Made by a program: the position numbers and the translations under genes. The notes beneath the pieces were generated by a model. That model had not been told where the DNA came from. It saw only the letters and a program-made list of their open reading frames with translations, and made no database searches. From assembly GCF_905220415.1 (NCBI RefSeq), contig NC_059554.1, positions 4,179,001 to 4,243,000 of the forward strand: DNA of 64,000 bases, given 5' to 3'. The stretch comes from Colias croceus. Taxonomy: Eukaryota; Arthropoda; Insecta; Lepidoptera; Pieridae. Shown piece by piece: positions 10,101 through 20,190 of the stretch; within the stretch, counting starts at the first letter, position 1; every line of letters begins with the position of its first letter.

Positions 10101-10806
10101 TGGTACACATCATGGCTTACCTATGACTGTCGTAACGGATCGAGGTCCTGAGTTCACGAACCAAATATTCAGTGAATTTGTAAGGCTTCATAGAATAAAT
10201 CACCATAAGTTATTAGCTCATGCACCTAACGAAAATGGTATGGTAGAACGGCTTCACTCAACTTTATTAGAACACATACGTTTACTAAAACTTGAACGAC
10301 GTGGTGAATTAATCATTAACTTGATGCCGTATGCTGTTCTTGCCTATAATAGTTCGATCCACAGTTTTACGAAGTGCAGGCCTCTTGACATTATAACCGG
10401 TCATTTAGATCCCCGCGATCCTGTAGATATCGATCTATCAGAAAATGTCTTACAGCAATATATGCAAGAACATCGCGATAGTATGCACAAAGTATTCAAA
10501 ATTATTAATGAATCGTCTTTGGAACGCCGTACTCAAATTACAGAAAACATTAATAGGAACCGCGAACCCGAAATACAGTATTATCCAGATCAACAAATTT
10601 TTGTAAGAAATCCTAGGGCTAGTCGACAAAAGACCGCACCGCGTTTTACGCACGATACTGTACTGGCTGATTTACCTATTCATATCTATACTAAGAAGAA
10701 ATATGGCGCTGTTGCTAAATCTAGGCTTAAGAGGGTACCTAAATTGTTACAGAATCCTTCCTCTGATCCTGTGCCAGATTCAAGCAGAAGATCCCACCCT
10801 GACTAG
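7123..10806 (+). CDS. pol: Retroviral Pol polyprotein: protease, reverse transcriptase, RNase H, integrase
   Basis: There is no ATG at the front, because Pol should be made by frameshift from Gag. The start given is the likely slip point; the frame is open from 7075. Domains in order: aspartic protease with LIDTGA at about 7198; reverse transcriptase with VVDFRKLN and the catalytic YLDD at about 8431; RNase H beginning TTDAS at about 8872; an integrase HHCC finger (HEGKTNH then CSICG) around 9770-9895; and a DDE core with HLDLL, TDRGPEF and ENGMVERLH between about 9975 and 10260. The order RT-RNaseH-IN is that of gypsy-type elements. All named catalytic motifs look intact. The 3' end overlaps the env frame by about 50-100 bp. 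The protein copies the RNA genome to DNA and inserts it. Confidence 0.93.
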   Translation, partial: KTKIELNLHTQRQLPYIQIHNPPLKLLIDTGANQSFLSPDAVQRYFPDVTLNYDPFEVSNVHAVTRSNYSITLPSFPEFNDPDDITFFVYKFHNYFDGLIGSDLLDKWEASINYKTKTLNTCNATNRLLVYDSRNANLYEDVIPAGSSKLVRLPIDVENGDAIIPEQIICNCHISECLTKAKSNRAIVEISNPTRNDVIFSMDRPVCAEVYNNECTRTKRSSDRVKQVLSRLRTDHLNNEERLNLESLCSQYADVFYIEGETLTFTNKIKHSIRTKDEIPVYTKSYRYPFIHRQEVQNQISKMLEQGIIRPSDSAWSSPIWVVPKKADASGKVKWRLVVDFRKLNEKTLDDKYPIPNITDVLHKLGNCQYFTTLDLASGFYQVEMNPADIPKTAFSVEHGHFEFLRMPMGLKNSPSTFQRVMDNVLRELQNSICLVYLDDIIVFSTSLQEHIVNLGKVFQKLRESNFKIQMDKSEFLKLETAYLGHIISKDGIKPNPDKISAIQKYPLPKTPTDIKRFLGLLGYYRKFIPDFAKITKPMTQCLKKGSKITFSKDYIECFDRCKTLLMNDPILQYPDFNKEFILTTDASNLAIGAVLSQGPVGSDKPIAYASRTLNSSEINYSTIEKELLAIVWATKYFRPYLFGRKFKIITDHRPLQWVMNLKEPNSRLTRWRLKLSEYDYTVIYKQGKQNCNADALSRIQINNEETDSLAVNPTETTPSLIRRSSDTITVNSNSSTITAHSKSSTLTANSDTVTVHTDAENPILDIPITDHPLNKFKRQIVITLIDRVPSKPIISKPFENHTKIDINVNKANIDSEIVSLIKKYVDPKIKTAILVHPPDAMCTIVPIIQSNFKSSCMDLVLTKLELQNVKDYFKQQEIIRNYHEGKTNHRGINETHLSLSRKYFWPKMKEAVTKYINECSICGQGKYDRIPVNPKFRIVVPPTKPFEIVHLDLLSIDSQKYLTIIDAFSKYAQAYCLKDATAISVVQALLTFGTHHGLPMTVVTDRGPEFTNQIFSEFVRLHRINHHKLLAHAPNENGMVERLHSTLLEHIRLLKLERRGELIINLMPYAVLAYNSSIHSFTKCRPLDIITGHLDPRDPVDIDLSENVLQQYMQEHRDSMHKVFKIINESSLERRTQITENINRNREPEIQYYPDQQIFVRNPRASRQKTAPRFTHDTVLADLPIHIYTKKKYGAVAKSRLKRVPKLLQNPSSDPVPDSSRRSHPD

Positions 10807-12424
10807 CTTGGATGACGGACCTGGTATATTACCATTTAATATTGGAACTGCTAGAATTGTCACTCATTATCATTCATTTTTGCAAATTATTAATTTAAAG
10901 GATATTCGTGATAGTATAACCATAGTAAAGGATCAATTAAATTCATTAACGCCTAATTTGCACGATAAATTATTTTCGCTTTATAATTCACATATTGAAC
11001 ACTTGCATTATAAGATTATTAAATTGTCAAATCAGTTGGAAACTTTTGAACCCAATCGCATAAAGAGAGGTCTCATAGATGGTTTAGGTTCAGTTATAAA
11101 AAGTATTTCTGGTAATCTAGACTATACAGATGCAATTAAATATGATACCGCAATTAAATTATTACAAAATAATGAGAATAAATTGGTCACAGAAATGAAT
11201 AATCATATAAGCCTCAGTAAAGATTGGACAGAACAACAATCTGATATTTTAAACAACTTAATTAAAAATCAGGAAAAAATTGAAATAGCTATAAATGATT
11301 TAAAGGCCAATAATTTAAACGTTACTCTATACATAGATTTAATTCAACGCGTAGCGATTTTATCAGATAATATAGATGATATATCTGAAGAATTACATAG
11401 ATTAGAAAATTTATTAGGTTTTATTCGTGCGAAAAGTACGCATCATCTTATGTTCAATTCAAATTCTCTAAAAGAAATGCTAAATAAATTACACAAATTT
11501 TATGGTAAAGAGCAAATCCCTCAAGTTAATTATAGAGAATATTTTGATTTAGTTAAACTAGGCTATTATTATAGTAATAGGAATATAGTTATAGTTTTTA
11601 TGTTCCCGGTTGTCCTTCCTGCTACCTTTGAATTATTTAAATTATCCATAGTTCCTAATAAAGATAGTAAAGTCCTAATTCCACCCTATCCTTTTGTGGC
11701 AATTCACAACGAGGATTTTATGTACATGGAGGCAGAATGCCCGAAGTCTGGCCTAGGGTATCTATGTGAGGACAAGCTGAACCATCATCGATCCAAAAAT
11801 GACTGCGTGTATCACCTTATTACCACGCAACGAGTCGTCGCATCTTGTCTCTTCACGCCTGTGGAGCTCGGAGCGCCCGCACTAGAAAAATTAGACGACG
11901 CCCACTACGTCATCAGTTTCCCCAAGCCATCAAAAATCCACTTATCATGCTCGCAAGATCAATATGACGTCATTAAAGGAAGCTACTTAGCCACAATACC
12001 CAAAAACTGCATTCTTCAAACGGAGGCTTTCAAGATAGTCAATCGAGAAGACCATATCAAAGGACAGATAATGAAAATTGCAAACCTGCCAGATTCCAGC
12101 CAATATAATACAGATGAAGAAGTTCTGAAGTTGAATTCGATAAATTTGGATAAATTACACGCTAGTAACAGAGCTATATCAATGGAAATGCCTATCAGTA
12201 CTAACAACGGATACGAGATTCTCTATATGCAGCCTTCCATAATACCGATATATGTTATATTAATAACGAGTGCAGTTGCCCTAGTGACATGGTACGTCGT
12301 ACGGAGACTGCGTACATCAAAGCCTATTACTACGAGTGTTCATGGTAATCAAAAAGAAGAAATAGAACATCAATCGGCGGAGGGTGAAATTTCAGCGATA
12401 TTAACGAGCCTTGCCCGCCAATAA
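10753..12424 (+). CDS. env: Retroviral envelope protein, baculovirus-F-like
   Basis: The frame is open from at least 10703, but the first ~17 residues there are probably not translated. A 3' splice site TTACAG at 10747-10752 would join the leader ATG exon near 5545 in phase. What follows is a hydrophobic signal-like segment and an ectodomain. A basic furin-type site (RIKR) comes next, directly followed by a Gly-rich hydrophobic segment like the fusion peptide of errantivirus and baculovirus F proteins. A helical, coiled-coil-prone region and a Cys-rich domain (about residues 345-450) lead to one transmembrane helix near residues 518-541 and a short cytoplasmic tail. The frame is uninterrupted. 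Whether it makes infectious particles is unknown. Confidence 0.88.
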
Positions 12425-12436
12425 TCGCTGAACTTC

Positions 12437-12446
12437 AGGAGGGAGG
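12437..12446 (+). other. Polypurine tract
   Basis: AGGAGGGAGG sits directly before the 3' LTR. It is the expected primer for plus-strand DNA synthesis. Confidence 0.85.
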
Positions 12447-12741
12447 TGTTATGTACCTACATATAAGATTAGAGGATGCATGGGGCCACCCAAGAAGCTG
12501 CACCTGTTAGGAATTGCGACATCGCGCACACCTGCGCTTCCAGAGAGTGTTGCGGCAATCATCGCCACCGCGACGCTGCAGCTACCCCGCCGAGGAGGAC
12601 GAGCACTCTTAGTTCTAACATCGAACGGGAGGGACGTAGGTTAAGTTAGGAGTAATTTATTATGTAATTTTTTTTACAATAAATAATTTAAAGTAAATTT
12701 CGGTTTTTTTTTTGCGCCTTCGCGGGCCGGTCGATATAATT
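12447..12741 (+). repeat. 3' LTR
   Basis: The 295-bp copy is identical to 5072-5365 apart from one extra T in the T run near the end. AATAAA is at 12678-12683. It is followed by the target duplication AACA (12742-12745). Confidence 0.95.
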
Positions 12742-12745
12742 AACA

Positions 12746-13206
12746 GTTGTTCCAATAGGATTTATAAATTATTATGCACAACAATTACAAATAAACACAA
12801 CATTCACAGAAACTAATACAGTAAAAGTTCCTTAATCGCGCTTCCTTTATTCGCGTTTTCACTATTCGCGGATTAAAAAAAAGCGACCCAATTTCTATAT
12901 TCGCGTGTAAAAATTTTTTTTATTCGCGGATTTAATAAGTAGGTACATACATAATAATAAAATTATTCCAATAGGTATCTTACCCAATATCCTTGTCAAA
13001 TGGACTAATAAGAAAGTAAAATAGATCTTATTACAAGTTTGCCTAAAGTACATAATATTATGTTCTTAAATGATATCGCCAAGGCCTTTGACACAAGCCG
13101 CTTTTGTCGCAAGCCGCCTCTGCGGCGATTGATGTTTTTGAGAATGTAAATAAACAGAATGGAAGCAACCTTATAACTCAATAAATAAAGTATATTTTTA
13201 AATGTA
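12746..13206. other. Non-coding spacer with repeated TATTCGCG words
   Basis: Between about 12834 and 12930 the word TATTCGCG or ATTCGCGGAT recurs, which suggests a small repeat or degraded element. Nothing coding is seen. The rest is AT-rich host sequence next to the TA dinucleotide at 13205. Confidence 0.4.
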
Positions 13207-13325
13207 CCGTAAAATGGGGTAAATAGAATTCAAGGGGAGAATAGAAAAAAAACGACATTTATTTCCGTACGTTAGTGTGCCAACCTAAGAGCAATAATAG
13301 GTTTATTGCTCTTAAGTGCCAACAC

Positions 13326-13477
13326 TGATTAGTTAAAACAGGAACTTTCTTCGATAGTTCAACACTGGCTGTATGATGGCAATAGACAAAATATGAGTGA
13401 TTAGTTAAAACAGGAACTTTTGTATTTTTTCGATAGTTCAACACTGGCTGTATGATGGCAATAGACAAAATATGAGT
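13326..13477. repeat. Tandem duplication (two units of about 72 and 80 bp)
   Basis: Two adjacent units begin TGATTAGTTAAAACAGGAAC and continue through CGATAGTTCAACACTGGC to AGACAAAATATGAG. The second unit carries an 8-bp T-rich insertion (TGTATTTT region). It lies inside the TA-flanked transposon. Confidence 0.85.
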
Positions 13478-14445
13478 GAAGTTCCTTTATAAATGCGAAA
13501 AATTATGTGTCAAAGTGATCAACACAACGGCTCTGCAGGGCTATTGCGTATCTCATTTGACATTTCATAGTGATGATAACTTTGCACGGTGCTCAACGAT
13601 TTCTTGTCAAACCATGTTTTTCGTATTGGCTATTTTAAGTTATCAACTGAAATGACGTCATGAGCACCAAATCAACTTGAAAGCCACCGTAACACATTTG
13701 ACAGGTGTTTTTGTATCGATAGTTTATAAAGTGGTATTCCGTAAGCCAAGTGACCATCAAAAGGTTGATCACTATATTATTTTTATCTGCTGTGAAAGGA
13801 ACTAGTATTGAGCAGTGTTTTGTAAATTCTCAGTGATCGACACTATAATCCGGATAAGTTAAATATTACAAATATATAAACAAGATATAGGAAGAATAGC
13901 ACGTATATGATTTAACGTCTTATTTCAAGTGTTTTTAAGTAACAAAAAATATATAGATAACATTGAGTTAATATGTACTATGATAGATAATAATTTTTTA
14001 AGCTGATTTTGTGACGAAAGAATATTTCTATTTTTTTATTGTTGTCATTACAATTAGTGATCAATACGGTATCACCGTGCAGTGTTATTATTTTCCTGTT
14101 GTTGAAACATAAGAGGGTAAGTCAGAGTTTTATAGTTTTTGAAAAAAGTGTCTAAAACATGCTAAAACTGAATTCATTCGAATTAAGAAATATTTTGGGG
14201 TGAAAAGAAGTCGTCTGTGGGGTCAATAGAATCTAAGTATGGGGCTAATAGAAACGAGTAAAGGCTAAATAGAAACGCTTGAGGTGTGAAAAGTAATGCA
14301 AATGGGGTGATTGAAAATGACATCGCTAGGGCTGTTAGGTACGCAAAATTATACCTGATACTTTTTTGTAATAGTTAGTTTATGTTTATATTTTCATTCG
14401 TATTGAAAATAAATGTTTATTTTTTTGTTTAGATTACTTTGGACA

Positions 14446-14595
14446 ATGCCGCGCATTTATAAACCTGAACCTGGAGGCTTATGGCCCGCTCCAAGTTTGA
14501 ACTCTCAACCAATGAGAGCGCCAAACGTGATCGATGTGTATAATCAAGTCTATCGTAATGACATGGTAGAGGCTCTGGATTTTAATGCGCTTTAA
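14446..14595 (+). pseudogene. Short relic ORF (49 aa) in the TA-flanked transposon
   Basis: A donor-like AGAGG/GTAAGT at 14117 and an acceptor TTTTTGTTTAG ending at 14432 suggest a small intron. An ATG follows, starting MPRIYKPEPGG, and the frame stops after 49 residues. The opening resembles how some pogo-type transposases begin (MPR-x-Y-x-x), but no helix-turn-helix or DDE region follows. I do not recognise the rest. It is best read as the remaining 5' end of a deleted transposase or an unrelated short ORF. Confidence 0.35.
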
Positions 14596-15210
14596 CCAGC
14601 GTCAAGTTTTATGGGATTGTGAAATCTCTTTATACTAAAAGTGTACTATCATATTGTGACATCAATCGAAGTCTTGTTGTTGTATCATCCTCATTTTTAT
14701 TTGTGACAAAATAAAAATATGTTGTTACACTATGGTTTGATAATCTAACTGACAGACTAAACATAATTTTTCAGTAAAATCCACTTATGTTTATTACTTA
14801 AAAGTTTTTTTTTTGTATGGGTGATTTGCCCTTATTGTTTTTGCATTGTTCATAATATAATTAACTACCCCTGTTCTATTTTTTTAAAGTTGATGGTACT
14901 TACTTTATTAAATAATTTGTATTTGTATATGTACTAAGTACCTACATAAATAAATTTTGACAACCCTGGCATTTTTTTCTATTGACCCCCTTTTCGTCTC
15001 CATTCACCCATATCGCGGGTAAATAGAAAACGTGCACTTAATGTGATTTATTAAATAAATGACGAGGAAATTAAGTTAGTTTTTCATTGAAAACAGTTTA
15101 ATACACTTTAACTCACAAGACTCAATTACTGCTACCTTCGGAATTTGCTAAAAACATACTGAAATTTCGATTGAAAAGTTGAAATCGTTTCTATTCACCC
15201 CATTTTACGG

Positions 15211-16184
15211 TAGTTCCGTTTATACTAAAAGCCGCTTTGCGTATTTATTGTTTCGTCTTTCACATTCGTTACAAAAATTGTGATCGAGTAAGGGGGCGTC
15301 CATAAATTATGTGAGGTGTTTTTTTTTTAATTTTCTGCAGCTCCCTCCCCCCCCTGGTGAGATGTCGTGAGATTTTATTCAACCCCCTCCCCCATCCTCG
15401 AATTTCACGTGAGATTTTTCACAATGTGAGTTTCTTATACGTAAACGCCATCAACATTGAATCATCGTATCCATTTAATTAGGGCTATTATAAACCAATA
15501 CTCCAAAATTCGATTTCATCATGAAGCAAAAACTGACAAAACTATTGATTACTACACAAAACGACAAAAGCTTACTAAATTGATATTATTTAAAGGAAAT
15601 TAAAATACATAGTTTAATATAAAATCCTCTTTTTATTAATTCCCTAGTATCAGTACCACCAGATAGTACCGAGTAAACAGATTGCACAATGTGTCGCATC
15701 TGCACGCATTGCTTAATCTTTGAACTTGAAGCCACGCCTCGCTCGTTCCACACGTACCCCACCACATCGGCCGCGCGCAATGTTTTTGTTTGGAATAACC
15801 TCTCTAGTACGTAGTACATAATATATCTCGATGGTTAAGAGTTGGATTATATTATTTTATCTATTATCTACTGGCTTCAGCTAGAGCACCTAGAGGCTTC
15901 GGCCGTGTATTCAAAGATGAAAGAAAGTCCCGTATAGTTCCCGTCAGGATTTCCCCGATAAAAATGTCTATCGATAAGGTCATTTCTCAGCTCTCAAGCT
16001 ATCAAATTCCATCTTAATCGGTTCAGTGGTAAATCACTTCTTCACGCCTAAACACACAGACAAACATTACTTTCCTATTTATACATCGCAAATAGACATT
16101 ACTTTCCCATTTATAACATTAGCTAAGACTGTACAAACTGATGTAATGTCTCACGAGGGGATGAATAATATGTAAAGGATGCGA
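15211..16184. other. Intergenic stretch with a GGGGGCGTCCATAAATTA-type repeat
   Basis: At about 15291-15430 the sequence GGGGGCGTCCATAAATTATG, then GTGAGGTG and C-rich runs, matches a motif that recurs in insect transposon-derived repeats. At about 15885-16090 there is text resembling a Helitron-like repeat in reverse (CGGGATTTCC-like words, spacing degraded). No coding sequence is visible. Confidence 0.4.
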
Positions 16185-16474
16185 GTAATGGTTAGTTTCC
16201 CTCCCGTAAATGATATATCCATATTCCATAATCCACCACGCTGGCCAAGTGCGGGTTGGCGGATGTCACATGTCGTCGAACTTTTGATTCTTCGACATGT
16301 CGGTTTCCTCACGATGTTTTCCTTCACCGTTTGACCAGTCATAACATGAGCAGATAAATTGAAAAATCAATTTATTTACTGCACTGGACGTGCAGTCTGG
16401 TCTCGAACCCCCGACTTATCTGGACTTATCAATTTGAAGTCCGAGGTTCTCACAACTGAGCCACCACTGCACTT
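16185..16474 (-). mobile_element. tRNA-derived SINE
   Basis: On the minus strand the 5' end carries Pol III promoter boxes. TGGCTCAGTTGTGAGAACC is an A-box-like stretch at about 16445-16463. GGTTCGAGACC is B-box-like, at about 16399-16411. The 3' part has the CCGCCAACCCGCACTTGGCC segment seen in many lepidopteran repeats. A second fragment of that segment is at about 54777-54806. Confidence 0.75.
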
Positions 16475-16896
16475 TACACATTCAGACTCATCACAGGTAC
16501 ATACTGTGGTGTATACCACAATTAACTGTGGTTACTGAGCTCGTGTAAACCGGCCAAATAAAACTAATAATCGTGTAAAACAAGTGTACAACTAGTATAC
16601 ATTATACTCTTTGGTGTAAAACTAATTTATAATCTATATTTTTGAGTTTTTGACGTTTTAAATGTCACTTCAGTATTATTACCTACCTACCTACTTGTTG
16701 ACTGTTGTTGGTATTTTCATATTATCTTCAATAATGCAACAATAGAAGCATTTCGAATTTAAAGGAACTAAAATCAAAATAGTGTAAAATAACTCTATAT
16801 ACATATAAAGAAAGACATATTAAATATCGGTCAAATACATTGATTAGCAAAAGTTTGCAAGTCTCCTACAAAATAATTATTAATTAATCTGCTAAG

Positions 16897-18862
16897 ATGA
16901 TGCCTGCAAGAATTGGTCATCTTCCTATTGCTGCTGAAAATCCTCTGGGACTATCATGGCATGATTCGGCGTGGATTCCATCACTTAATCCGTCTAATAT
17001 TATGGATTATTTTTCTGAAAGATCAAACCCCTTTTTTGACCGGACATGTAACAATGAAGTGGTAAAAATGCAACGTCTTAGCATGGATCAACTGCAGTAA
17101 GCATAAGATTTACTGTTAATTAGTTTAATTTTGAACATATTCTTTATTACATGATTGAAAATGGGTCAAGCAATGGCATAGCTACATATTTGAAATAGTA
17201 CATTCTTTATCAGAATCTATAGCTAAACAAATTGCTAAAATTATGTTAAAGGGCTGAAAATTGAGTAAGCTAATAATTTTAATGAAATTGCAATGTTTTC
17301 AGTGTTTTGAGATACCTATAGTGCACTCAATGTTTACACCAATGTATTATAATATTAAAATTTGAGTTTATTAATGTAACATTAGAAAAAAAGTCATAGA
17401 ATGAAAGTCATTATGATTGTTATTTCAGAAACATGACAGGCCTAGAATATATTTTACTCCATGTTCAAGAACCAATCTTGTATGTTATCCGAAAGCAACA
17501 CAGGCACAGTCCCTTACAGACAATACCTTTAGCAGATTATTATATTATTGCTGGCATTGTTTATCAAGCACCAGACCTTGCTAGTGTCCTAAATTCAAGA
17601 TTGGTAAGAATATCAGTATTAAATTGTGAATATTAATGTAATTGCTCATGCTGCAACAACTTAAAACATTAACAGTGACTAAAGTATATATTATGTTATT
17701 ATGAGACAAGATTATTCTTACTTGGTGAATAAAATATGTACAAAGCTTCGTAGACTGTTTGTTATCTGTATAGATCTGAATTAAGTTTACACTAAAACAT
17801 GCAACTTATTTATTTTGTAGCTGTCTGCAGTTCATCATTTACAATGCTCATTTGAGGAAACAATGTCCTATTCCAAATATCATCCCAGTAAAGGATATTG
17901 GTGGGATTTCAAGGCTAACAAACCAGGTATGATTCCCCTTTTTGAGAAGCTATATTTATGTATTGCCAAAAGGTTATCTTCCCTCTACACAAATTATCTC
18001 AATTCTAATTTTTTTGAAATTAATTTCAATTTACTAATGGATTATTTAAAAATAGGTGTAAGTCCATTCAACGCTGGACAGTCTGCTCCAAAGGAAGTAT
18101 CGAGTACTCCAAAGGAGGAACCTTCTACATTATTCCAAAGACAAAGAGTAGACATGCTGCTTGCTGAATTAGTCAGGCAGTTCCCCCTCCCTGTCATTCC
18201 TGCAGCATCGAGTCAGGTTTGTTGCTATACACACATGGATATTTATGAAGAAACCGATTAAAAGGATTATATAGTTGGAAACCAAAGACATGTATTTTCA
18301 TGAGTTATAGTATTAGAAAGGTACACAAGTGATAACTGCGTTAAAAACAACCGACTTCAAACTTGCACTTGCAAAATTTACAAATACCTATAGACAAAAA
18401 TGCTCATAAAATAAAAACTACTGGGCCTATCCGAATAAAATTTTTATGGGACCAATTCGACACCATCCCGCATCGAATAAAAAAAGAATCACGTAAATCG
18501 GTTCAGAAACCTCGGAGTAATCGGTGTACATACATAAAAAAAAAAAAAAAAATATATATATACCGGCCGAATTGATAACCTCCTCCTTTTTTTTGAAGTC
18601 GGTTAAAAATAACACTTTATGTTAAATTCTTTGTTCACAGACAAATGGTGTTACAGTGAAAACTGAAAATACAAATGATAAAGGTGATAAATCAAGTGAC
18701 GGAGGCAATTTAAACAATATAACCATAAAACAAGAACCAATGGACACAATGCATTCAGAAATGACAAATGGAAATATGCAAGGACATATGGAAATAAAAC
18801 AAGAGATCAAGCAAGAAAACATGAAACCACCTCCAGAGAAAAAGCCAAGAAGTTTAGTTTAA
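16897..18862 (+). CDS. MED6: Mediator complex subunit 6
   Basis: MED6 is a head-module subunit of Mediator, which bridges activators to RNA polymerase II in the nucleus. Five exons join in phase with GT-AG sites: 16897-17096, 17429-17603, 17821-17926, 18056-18216 and 18641-18862, giving 287 residues. The protein carries the family core almost unchanged: LGLSWHDSAWIP, DYFSERSNPFFDRTCNNE, YILLHVQEPILYVIRKQ, PLADYYIIAGIVYQAPDL, SYSKYHPSKGYWWDF and LFQRQRVDMLLAEL. The C-terminus is a Lys/Glu- and Met-rich tail ending KKPRSLV and is likely disordered. The first of two adjacent ATGs (16897, 16900) was taken as the start. The gene is convergent with YAE1, with stops only 140 bp apart. Intron 4 contains a small inverted-repeat element. 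Confidence 0.95.
18348..18606. mobile_element. Small inverted-repeat element in MED6 intron 4
   Basis: The ends are AACCGACTTCAAA (about 18349) and TTTTTTGAAGTCGGTT (about 18590-18605), with an A-rich run and a TATATA tract inside. A similar but shorter copy is at about 51738-51896. It is a widespread type of repeat in moths; the superfamily is not assigned here. Confidence 0.6.
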
Positions 18863-19002
18863 AATTTATTTATATTAAATAGAATTAAATACTTTATAAG
18901 ATTAAAGTGTATAAACGGTTTTTTTTTTTATTCATTAACCTTTATGTATTTCATTAAAACTAGAGACACCGGTTTATCTTGTAATTGTGTTCATTAAAGT
19001 TT

Positions 19003-19405
19003 TCATAGCAATGCTTCATTGTTCCTCTCTTTCTGTAAATTATATAAATTGATAACATTGTCCTTTAGTTTGTTATTATCAGTACATATTATACAATTAG
19101 CACTTTCACTTCTAGTGGAACTTGGTGAATCTCTGAAACATAAAAACTTATTACTTCTCATAAATACAAAATAAATTGCAGCTATACATCAAATTTCTTA
19201 AATTAAGTGTATTGCCTTACGTTGAATTATTGAATCCCAATTTGAATCCATACCGGAATCCCTCTTCATATCCCATATCAAAACTTGATTGAAATGCCTT
19301 ACTTTCACCATCTACTACACCATCTGAATATCGGACTTTATGAATAGTATTAACTGTCCTCGCCCAAGTTTTAGCTGAAAGTTTAATAGTTTCATCTCCC
19401 ATCAT
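19003..19405 (-). CDS. YAE1: YAE1-like protein (deca-GX3 repeat, Fe-S assembly adaptor)
   Basis: Two exons, 19405-19221 and 19132-19003, join in phase (GTAAGG donor, TTTCAG acceptor) to give 104 residues. The recognisable part is W-(x)10-YSDGVVDGESKAFQ followed by GYEEGFRYGFKLG. This is the spaced-Gly pattern of the Yae1 domain. In yeast and human, Yae1 with Lto1 links the cytosolic iron-sulfur targeting complex to the ribosome-recycling ATPase ABCE1. The W at the front of the motif favours YAE1 over LTO1. The protein is shorter than the human one (about 226 residues) and ends in a weakly conserved tail. It is convergent with MED6 and upstream of CDIN1 on the same strand. Confidence 0.75.
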
Positions 19406-20190
19406 GAAAATGTGTTCTTATTAGAATATTAATAAGAATTTGATATTGTGATTTCTTTTGCAAATATAGTTGTTTTCAAAATCATTGACACATAATCACT
19501 GTTATTTTCCATTCACGATATGATTTAAAATTGTTATTTGTTAATTTAATTGAATGAGATTCGATATGAGTTAATTAAATGAGAGTACCTAGGCAGAGTA
19601 GGTACCTAGTAACTGTGCCTAGTAATTTCAAATTTTCAAGATTGGAAATTTGACAGTTCGCCTAATGAACCACAGATTATTATAGTACTTGTCAGTTGTC
19701 ACAATTTTATGTATGGTAATCACAGACTAAAAATTCCTGGTTCACGCAATAATAAAACCTTAATAAAAGATATCTTATACAACAAATTTCTTTAGCGCTG
19801 GCCCGAAGCTGCACATAAGTCAAAAATAAGGCATGTAAGCAATCATGTAAGTATGTAATATTTGGGTGAGACAGTACTGCAGTAATCCCCTCCACATTTC
19901 ATTCAGCGCTACAGTTTCAGGCCACCTATGACCTATGGCTCAGGCCCTGGAGTGGACAATATTATTAATATTTTCAGAATGATTGTTTATATTTTTTGAT
20001 TAGCGTAGCACCCAAGCATTCTTTATATTCTGATCTCAACACATAATAATTATAAACATATCAAAACACTTGTTTCTTCTTTTATGACCTACTAAATTAT
20101 GCTAGCAGCTAGGTGTGTTACTACGTATAGTTGTTTGATATGAAATAAAACGTAAATTACTTGGAATTACTTTTAATCTCATTAAAACAA
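19406..20190. other. Intergenic spacer between YAE1 and CDIN1
   Basis: This holds the YAE1 5' flank and the CDIN1 3' flank. No repeat or coding region is recognised. Confidence 0.4.

Larger units (their letters stand above)
5072..12741 (+). mobile_element. Complete endogenous retrovirus, gypsy-like errantivirus with env
   Basis: The element is 7,670 bp. Its order is LTR, primer-binding site, 558-bp leader, gag, pol (PR-RT-RNase H-integrase), env, polypurine tract and LTR. The LTRs are identical apart from one extra T in a T run of the 3' copy, and a 4-bp target duplication flanks the whole. All three frames are open over their expected lengths, so the insertion appears young. Its closest known relatives are insect errantiviruses (the gypsy, 17.6 and TED type). 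These have no zinc knuckle in Gag and an Env related to baculovirus fusion proteins. It lies between a THAP-like exon and a DNA transposon relic, not inside a recognised gene. Confidence 0.95.
13207..15210. mobile_element. TA-flanked DNA transposon relic (Tc1/mariner/pogo-type ends)
   Basis: The termini are inverted repeats: CCGTAAAATGGGGTAAATAG on the left and the complement of CCGTAAAATGGGGTGAATAG on the right (one mismatch). Each is bordered by TA, the target duplication of the Tc1/mariner/pogo superfamily. Shortened copies of the end motif (GGGGTCAATAGAA, GGGGCTAATAGAAAC, GGCTAAATAGAAAC) recur at 14218-14280 and 14982-15030 as subterminal repeats. The interior has a putative spliced transcript start but no transposase catalytic domain, so this copy is not autonomous. 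Confidence 0.75.

Noticed and set aside
16399..16463. tRNA-like A and B boxes considered as a tRNA gene
   Set aside because: The sequence has no cloverleaf with an anticodon arm that I can fold, and it continues into a SINE body.
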